The position numbers and the translations under genes are program-made. A stretch of DNA of 64,000 bases from NCBI GenBank assembly GCA_964195995.1, contig CAXMQS010000031.1, positions 95,122-159,121 of the forward strand. The letters run 5' to 3'. Of this stretch, positions 58,800-64,000 are shown piece by piece (the stretch's first letter is position 1; every line of letters begins with the position of its first letter). Below the pieces are notes generated by a model that was given only the letters and a program-made list of their open reading frames with translations, did not search any database and was not told the origin of the DNA. The stretch comes from CAXMQS01 sp964195995. GTDB taxonomy: Bacteria; Actinomycetota; Acidimicrobiia; Spongiisociales; JAOTWH01.

Positions 58800-59915
58800 A
58801 TGAGCTTGCCCCATCCTGAGGGCGAGCTGCCTGAAGAAGATCTGGCGTATCTGGAGGACGAGCAGCTGGCCAAAGAAGTCGTCGCCCTCCTCGATGAGGC
58901 CGACCGGTGCACAGCTAGGGCCGTGCACCGAATCGACGCGATGGACCGCCGACGTTCCTTTGAGAAAGAGGGCTACCTGTCCCTGACCTCGTGGCTGAGG
59001 GACAGATGTCGACGCACTGCCAGCGCCGCCAAATCACTCGTTGCTGTCGCTCGCTCTCTGCGCACCATGCCCAAGGCACGCCATGCCTACAACCGGGGAG
59101 CGATCACTTTCCCCGCCGTGCAGATGCTCGGTATCGCCGCCGATGCTCATCCCGACACCTTCTCCCGCGACGAGGCGATGCTCGTCGAGCACGCAACTCA
59201 GCTATCGCCGTCCGCACTACGCAAAACCCTCGACTACTGGACACAGGCCGCGGACGGTGAGGCTGGTGTTGAAGCGGCGCAACGCAGGTTCAGTCGACGA
59301 AAGCTGTTCGTCTCCCAGACCATCGACGGCATGGTGCGTCTCGATGGCGACTTCGACCCAGTCGGCGGGGAGACCCTCCTGGCGGCGATTCGGTCGCTGT
59401 CAGACTCAGGGGCTCTCGATCCTTCCGATAAGCGCACCGGCCCCCAAAGGCAAGCAGACGCTCTCGTCGATGTGTGTCGCACTTACCTCGACGGAGATAC
59501 CCACCAATCCGGAGGAGGTAGGAAACCGCATCTCTCGGTCATCGTCGACTTGAACACATTGGAAACGAGCTCCGGCGCCATCAGCGAGTTTGAAAGTGGC
59601 ACCGTGGTCGACGCCGAGACGGCTCGCCGACTGGCGTGTGACGCTTCTGTGAGCCGCGTCATCGTCAGTGGAGCTTCTGCGCCCCTCGATGTCGGCCGAA
59701 GCACACGATCTGTGCCCGCCGGCCTACGCCGCGCCCTCGTGGTCCGGGACCGGGAATGCACATACAAAGGCTGCGACCGGCCACCGCAATGGTGCGAAGC
59801 TCACCACATCGAACACTGGGCTCAAGGCGGCGATACGTCTCTCGCCAATCTTCGGCTCCTCTGTCGCCGACATCACCGGATGATGCACCCGGAGCCAAGA
59901 GAGGCAGATCCGTAG
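58800..59915 (+). CDS. DUF222 / HNH endonuclease
   Basis: A 371-residue actinobacterial DUF222-HNH protein: DUF222 helical part (GYLSLTSWLRDRC, RSLRTMPKARHAYNRGAI), then HNH with CTYKGCDRPPQWCEAHHIEHWAQGG and a final CRRHHRMMH. Such genes are numerous in actinobacteria and may be mobile or host nucleases. ATG 58800. Confidence 0.92.
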   Translation: MSLPHPEGELPEEDLAYLEDEQLAKEVVALLDEADRCTARAVHRIDAMDRRRSFEKEGYLSLTSWLRDRCRRTASAAKSLVAVARSLRTMPKARHAYNRGAITFPAVQMLGIAADAHPDTFSRDEAMLVEHATQLSPSALRKTLDYWTQAADGEAGVEAAQRRFSRRKLFVSQTIDGMVRLDGDFDPVGGETLLAAIRSLSDSGALDPSDKRTGPQRQADALVDVCRTYLDGDTHQSGGGRKPHLSVIVDLNTLETSSGAISEFESGTVVDAETARRLACDASVSRVIVSGASAPLDVGRSTRSVPAGLRRALVVRDRECTYKGCDRPPQWCEAHHIEHWAQGGDTSLANLRLLCRRHHRMMHPEPREADP

Positions 59916-59920
59916 CGCGT

Positions 59921-61033
59921 CTAGAAGTCGGAACCTCCGTAGGTCGCTACGTAGATGTCCGAGCCCCCGCGACCACCCCCGCTGAAGTAGAGGAACCAGG
60001 TGCCGTCGAGTTTGTTGATCTCGTAGCTGCCGCAGTTGAGATCGGGGGCCTGGATGTTGCAGTCGAAGACAGGGTTGCTCTCGTACTTGGTCCAGGTGAA
60101 GCCATCAGGGCTGGTGGCTATGCCGGCGCGCGTGACCGTCTTGTTGCCGTACACCATGACCCAGCCGTCGTCTGTCCTGACAACGTCGGCTCCCCCGAGT
60201 GAGCGGATCTCCCACTCAGCATCGGCCACCAGCACCGGATCCGATTCCGCGTAGAGGCCGTCCGTAGTTGATGGGTCATCGAACTTGGTCCAAGTCACAC
60301 CATCGGGCGAAGTGGCGACCCCGATTGCGTCCCGCACCTGTCGGTTAGCTCCGAAGTAGAACATGATGTAACCCTGGTCGGTCTTGAAGGCACCCCCACC
60401 GGCTACGAGAAGGCTGTCCCACGTCTCTGTCCCTCCGGGCTGCAGCACCGGTTCGGGATCAGGGGTCCAGGGGCCCAGCGGACCGGGGGCAGTAGCCCTG
60501 CCGATGCGCGCTGGCAGGCCACTGAGGTTGAGCGTATTGAAGTACATCGTCCATGTGCCATCGTCCTCGACCAGCAAACTGAAGGTTGACGCAGCTTCCT
60601 CGGCGAAATCGACCGCGTCGCTATCGAAGACTGACTGTTCGCTCACCTCCGGCCACTCGAAGCCTTCCGTCGAAGTGTGATAGGCCGTCCCCGATGGCGA
60701 TGGCCAGTTGCTCAAGCCGGTGCGAAACAGATGCTGCGTTCCGTCTACCTCGATGATGTCTCCCAGGAACGTGAAGTCACCGTCGAAGTCGTCCTCGAGG
60801 GGACTGCGTTCGATAATGGCGAAGGGCCTGGCCACCACGAACTGTGCCCCGGTAGCAAGAGCCTCTTCTTCGGCCTTCCCCAGGTCCTCGGCACTGACCT
60901 GAGTCGACACCGGAGCATCGGTATCGGCATCGAAAGGCACAGGCTCGATCGTCGTCGAGACCACGGTCCCGCTATCACCGCAAGCTGCGGCCACAACAAG
61001 AACTAGAAGAAGAGTGGGACGAACGCGGGTCAT
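59921..61033 (-). CDS. Secreted glycosidase-like five-bladed-propeller lipoprotein
   Basis: A 370-residue lipoprotein (lipobox AAC). From about residue 90 the sequence has GH43/GH32/sialidase-like blade motifs repeated (FLGDIIEVDG, YHTSTEGFEW, SPDGVTWTKF, SPDGFTWTKY, WFLYFSGGG) with Asp residues typical of five-bladed glycosidases. Catalytic acids cannot be fixed by eye. ATG 61033. Divergent from the TIR gene. Confidence 0.75.
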   Translation of the reverse strand: MTRVRPTLLLVLVVAAACGDSGTVVSTTIEPVPFDADTDAPVSTQVSAEDLGKAEEEALATGAQFVVARPFAIIERSPLEDDFDGDFTFLGDIIEVDGTQHLFRTGLSNWPSPSGTAYHTSTEGFEWPEVSEQSVFDSDAVDFAEEAASTFSLLVEDDGTWTMYFNTLNLSGLPARIGRATAPGPLGPWTPDPEPVLQPGGTETWDSLLVAGGGAFKTDQGYIMFYFGANRQVRDAIGVATSPDGVTWTKFDDPSTTDGLYAESDPVLVADAEWEIRSLGGADVVRTDDGWVMVYGNKTVTRAGIATSPDGFTWTKYESNPVFDCNIQAPDLNCGSYEINKLDGTWFLYFSGGGRGGSDIYVATYGGSDF

Positions 61034-61202
61034 CGGCGCTGTCTTCCTTTGGTATCTCGGTATCGAGCAGGCACGGCGCGCCGACACGGAGGGCACGGCC
61101 AAGCGTGGATTGTAGAGGCGGGCTAGTCGCGAGAGGACATGCAGCGCGCACCGGCCGTCGTGTAGGGTCTCCCGAATCGGTTGCCCACCCGAGGGGACGG
61201 CC

Positions 61203-64000
61203 TTGGCCGACTACGACGCCTTCATCTCCTATAGCCATGATGCCGACGGGGTATTAGCTCCGGCGATCCACGACGGTCTCCAGAAGCTCGCCAAGCCGTG
61301 GAACAAGCGCCGGTCCCTAAATGTGTTCCTCGACAAGAGCTCGTTAGAGGTGGCGTCTGATCTGAAGGAAGCCCTCCACAAGAAGCTGAGCAGCTCCCAC
61401 TGGCTGGTACTCCTGCTGTCAGAAGAGAGCGCTCATTCGGAATGGGTCGGCGAAGAGATCAAGGAATGGGCTGCAACTAGACCCGAACAAACCATCGCCC
61501 TGGTGCTGACGGACGGAGAGCTGGTGTGGGCGGACGGGGACTTCGACCCCAAGCTCTCCACCGCAGCCTCCCCGTCGCTGAGGGGCGTCTTCGACGAAGA
61601 GCCACTGTGGCTCGACCTGCGCTGGACGCGGGGAGAACCTGAACTCGACATCCGCCAGAACCCGAGGTTCAAAGACGACCTGGCCACCCTGGCCGCCCCC
61701 CTCCACGGCAAGTCGAAAGAGGACATCGTCGGTGACGACCTGGACCAATTCCGCAAGTCACGACGCCTAAGGCGAGCCGCCATCGCCAGCTTGACCATGC
61801 TCACGGTGATCGCAGTCGTCGCCGGTGTCATCGCCTGGTTCCAACGGGCCGAAGCTGTGCAGGAGGCGCAGCGAGCCACGTCCCGCGCTCTGGCGGCCGA
61901 CGCGCTCAACAGCGCGGTCTCCGAACCCGACCTGGCGGCCCTCCTCGCCCTCGAGAGCGTTCGCATTGCCAACACGACGGACGCCAGGGGCAGTCTCGTC
62001 GGAGTCCTCGGGCTGCCGACTCGGTTCCTGCAGCGAACCAACGCTCACGACGGCGAGCAGGTGACCGCCATCGCATTCAGCGAAGATGGGCTCCTAGCGG
62101 CAACGGGCGACGGTCTCGGCCGCGTCAAGATCTGGGGGGTTGCCGCCGACCCGTCAGCGTCGCCGCAAGCCGAGACCACGGGACTCGAGTTCGAACTCCC
62201 CACAGCAGCCCGCGAGTTGTCGGTCTTCGCCGAAGACGGTTTTGCAATTGCCTTCGACATCGATGGCAACCTTCATCTCCTCAATCTCGAACTTGGCACC
62301 GTGGACACGTTCCCCGCGCCCGAGCCGTTCGAGATCGCCGCGGTGAGCCCGGAGTTCACCTTTCTGGCCGGGGTGACATTCGATGGGGTGCTCTTCGTCT
62401 ATTCCATCGAGGACGATGTTGACGGCCTCGGCTTTGCAGAACTGAACGCCATTGAAGTTGGAACAGCGACCGACCTGACCTTCAGCCCCGACGAGCTGCA
62501 CCTGGCGTGGGGCGAGGACGACGTATTCGTTCTGTGGCAATGGGATAACAACGATCTATGGCCACTCCCACTCGAGACCGACGTCAGCAGCCTTGCCTTC
62601 AGCCCAGACAATTCCACGGTGGCAGTAGGGGAAGTAGAGGGCAGAATCCACCTCATCGACCTCTCCCAGGGCATCGAACCCCTCATCGAGTCCACCGACG
62701 CTTCGCTCCTGATCGATGAAGTCGATCCTTCCCCGGTCAATCAACCAGTGGACATCGCTTTCGAACCGGACCTGACCGGTGGAACAGCCGAGTCAGGGAC
62801 GTTCGCACTGGTGTCGGCTCACATCAACGGCGAGGTGATCCTGTGGACTGTCTTTCGCGGCGATGGCTTCTCACCGTTCGGCTTCGCCGAAGAGGTACTC
62901 CTCGGCCACAAGGAGGTGACCACCAGCGTGGCGTTCAGCCCCGACGGTCGCATCGCCTCGGGGAGCTTCGACGGCGAAGTCATCTGGTGGAACGACCTGC
63001 CGCTGTCCTCACTCGGGGTGCCGTTCTTCGGCGACGACGACACGCCCACCGACATGGCCGCGACAGCATTTGTGAACGATGGCACCGTTGTCGGATATGA
63101 CTTCGACACCGTGTGGGCCTGGGATCTCGACACATTCGAGACCAAGACCCTGATGGACGGGGCCGAAGGGCTCGACGTGTGGTCGCTGGACGCCGCCGCC
63201 GGCTCCATCGCCGTCGGACTCGTCGACGGCAGCGCGCTGCTGCTCCAAGAAGATGGAATCGAACTGGCTCGCCTCGGCCCTGCCCACGACGCGCCGGTAG
63301 ACGTTGTCGCGATGTCGAACGATGGCACGGGCCTCGCCACTCTGTCGCGACAAGAAGAGGCGGCTCGTCTCGTCGTGTGGGACGTTGCCACGAGATCTGA
63401 GCGGAGCCGGCTGAACATCCCCGATGACTTCGCGCCCGAGAGCCTTCTCTTCGGGTCCGATGGCAGCGTGTGGCTCGGAGGCGGCAAGGAAGCTGGAGGC
63501 ACGGTGCTAAAGATCGACGCCGACACCGGCGAAGTGCGCCAGGAGATCCTCCACGGCGGATTCCCAGGCGACGCTGTCACGGCGCTTGGGCTCAGCGGCG
63601 ACGGTGCGACGCTGGCAACCGGAGGACTCGATCGGGCGATTCGCTTGTGGGACCTGGAGACGGAGACCATCCAGCCCAGGGACGGAGCCTTCGAAGGCCA
63701 CAGAGAAGCCGTCACCGGCATCGCGTTCACCGATGGCGGCGAGACTCTGATCTCTTCCGACCAGGCCGGCGATGTCGTCATGTGGGACGTGTCTCTCCGA
63801 CGCCAGATCACCAGGCTCGGAGGGCCGACCGACGGCATCAACGCCCTGGATATCAACGGCAGCACCGTGGCCGCCGCCAGCGAGGACGACGTCGTGTGGC
63901 TGTGGACCCTCGACCAAGAGGAATGGCGCGAGAGGGCCTGCCTGCTGGCTGGCCGCAACATGACGCCGGCGGAGTGGGACCGCTTCGGCAGCGGCTCCCC
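61203..64000 (+). CDS. TIR-transmembrane-WD40 protein (runs off window)
   Basis: Open from TTG 61203 (GAGGGGACGG site) to the window end, at least 932 residues. TIR domain residues 1-90: YDAFISYSHDADG, FLDKSSLEVASD with Glu49 aligning to the SARM1 catalytic Glu, LVLLLSEESAHSEWV. One helix near residue 195 (IASLTMLTVIAVVAGVIAWF) then a coiled part and about 14 WD40 units to near the end, ending in ACLLAGRNMTPAEW. Architecture fits an immune or signalling effector; NADase activity is inferred from the TIR. Confidence 0.85.
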   Translation, partial: MADYDAFISYSHDADGVLAPAIHDGLQKLAKPWNKRRSLNVFLDKSSLEVASDLKEALHKKLSSSHWLVLLLSEESAHSEWVGEEIKEWAATRPEQTIALVLTDGELVWADGDFDPKLSTAASPSLRGVFDEEPLWLDLRWTRGEPELDIRQNPRFKDDLATLAAPLHGKSKEDIVGDDLDQFRKSRRLRRAAIASLTMLTVIAVVAGVIAWFQRAEAVQEAQRATSRALAADALNSAVSEPDLAALLALESVRIANTTDARGSLVGVLGLPTRFLQRTNAHDGEQVTAIAFSEDGLLAATGDGLGRVKIWGVAADPSASPQAETTGLEFELPTAARELSVFAEDGFAIAFDIDGNLHLLNLELGTVDTFPAPEPFEIAAVSPEFTFLAGVTFDGVLFVYSIEDDVDGLGFAELNAIEVGTATDLTFSPDELHLAWGEDDVFVLWQWDNNDLWPLPLETDVSSLAFSPDNSTVAVGEVEGRIHLIDLSQGIEPLIESTDASLLIDEVDPSPVNQPVDIAFEPDLTGGTAESGTFALVSAHINGEVILWTVFRGDGFSPFGFAEEVLLGHKEVTTSVAFSPDGRIASGSFDGEVIWWNDLPLSSLGVPFFGDDDTPTDMAATAFVNDGTVVGYDFDTVWAWDLDTFETKTLMDGAEGLDVWSLDAAAGSIAVGLVDGSALLLQEDGIELARLGPAHDAPVDVVAMSNDGTGLATLSRQEEAARLVVWDVATRSERSRLNIPDDFAPESLLFGSDGSVWLGGGKEAGGTVLKIDADTGEVRQEILHGGFPGDAVTALGLSGDGATLATGGLDRAIRLWDLETETIQPRDGAFEGHREAVTGIAFTDGGETLISSDQAGDVVMWDVSLRRQITRLGGPTDGINALDINGSTVAAASEDDVVWLWTLDQEEWRERACLLAGRNMTPAEWDRFGSGS

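Noticed and set aside
62819..63961. A 380-residue minus-strand frame rich in Ser and Pro
   Set aside because: Antisense to the WD40 repeats of the TIR protein; its Ser/Pro richness mirrors the reverse complement of Gly/Asp codons.

Overview
This is a 64 kb piece of a high-GC, gene-dense actinobacterial chromosome, probably from an uncultured member of the class Acidimicrobiia. That placement is an inference from gene content: a DUF222/HNH nuclease, an MpaB-like oxygenase, a septum-formation-domain protein, many lipoproteins with Thr/Ala-rich linkers, GTG and TTG starts with 4-base stop/start overlaps, and many genes with a TANNNT box only 6-8 bases before the start codon, as in leaderless transcripts. 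I saw no rRNA, tRNA, CRISPR array, prophage or insertion sequence. Gaps over 300 bases without a gene are limited to 4930-5309, which holds interspersed repeats.

Layout. 1-9.6 kb: reverse transsulfuration (cystathionine beta-synthase end and gamma-lyase), small enzymes, a queuosine-precursor transporter gene, a YHYH lipoprotein, an SDR, a class V aminotransferase and a SelW-like selenoprotein with an in-frame UGA and a bacterial SECIS-like hairpin. 9.8-17.5 kb: inositol-phosphatase family protein, apolipoprotein N-acyltransferase homologue, glycogen synthesis (glgC-glgA), a cDPG-synthetase-like GTPase coupled to a class III aminotransferase. 17.6-25.4 kb: a septum-formation-domain protein, rhomboid protease, small channel, TetR regulator, YjbQ, orphan GlnQ-type ATPase and a duplicated-domain lipoprotein.

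25.4-41.6 kb is the most coherent block: copper handling and respiratory electron transfer. It has a membrane-anchored molybdopterin oxidoreductase, SCO1, PCuAC, cupredoxin, a YtkA-domain protein, a CcdA-like protein, a TetR regulator, two copper-operon proteins of unknown function, then a nine-gene operon (cupredoxin, cytochrome c, second cupredoxin-like protein, small membrane protein, FAD/2x[4Fe-4S] oxidoreductase, b6-type cytochrome b, subunit IV, Rieske, triheme cytochrome c), divergent from a His-rich beta-propeller lipoprotein. Two near-identical promoters in the block carry a TetR-type palindrome over the -35 box and a DosR/DevR-like site just upstream. I infer an electron path from quinol through b6/Rieske and cytochrome c or cupredoxin to the propeller protein, whose central histidines recall the CuZ ligands of nitrous-oxide reductase.

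41.6-52.3 kb: M20 amidohydrolase, SPFH/NfeD pair, MscL, RsgA, DUF427, a broken haem-binding-domain gene, a mucin-like surface protein, DUF3179, a 5'-3' exonuclease and an MpaB-like protein. 52.3-55.7 kb: a sulfur operon (HTH-PocR regulator, SQR-like flavoprotein, DUF1641, TusE/DsrC, DsrE2) behind a DosR-like site and a 32-base inverted repeat. 55.8-64 kb: PPOX protein, two DAO-family flavoenzymes, DUF222/HNH nuclease, a secreted glycosidase-like propeller, and the start of a TIR-transmembrane-WD40 protein that may be a defence effector.
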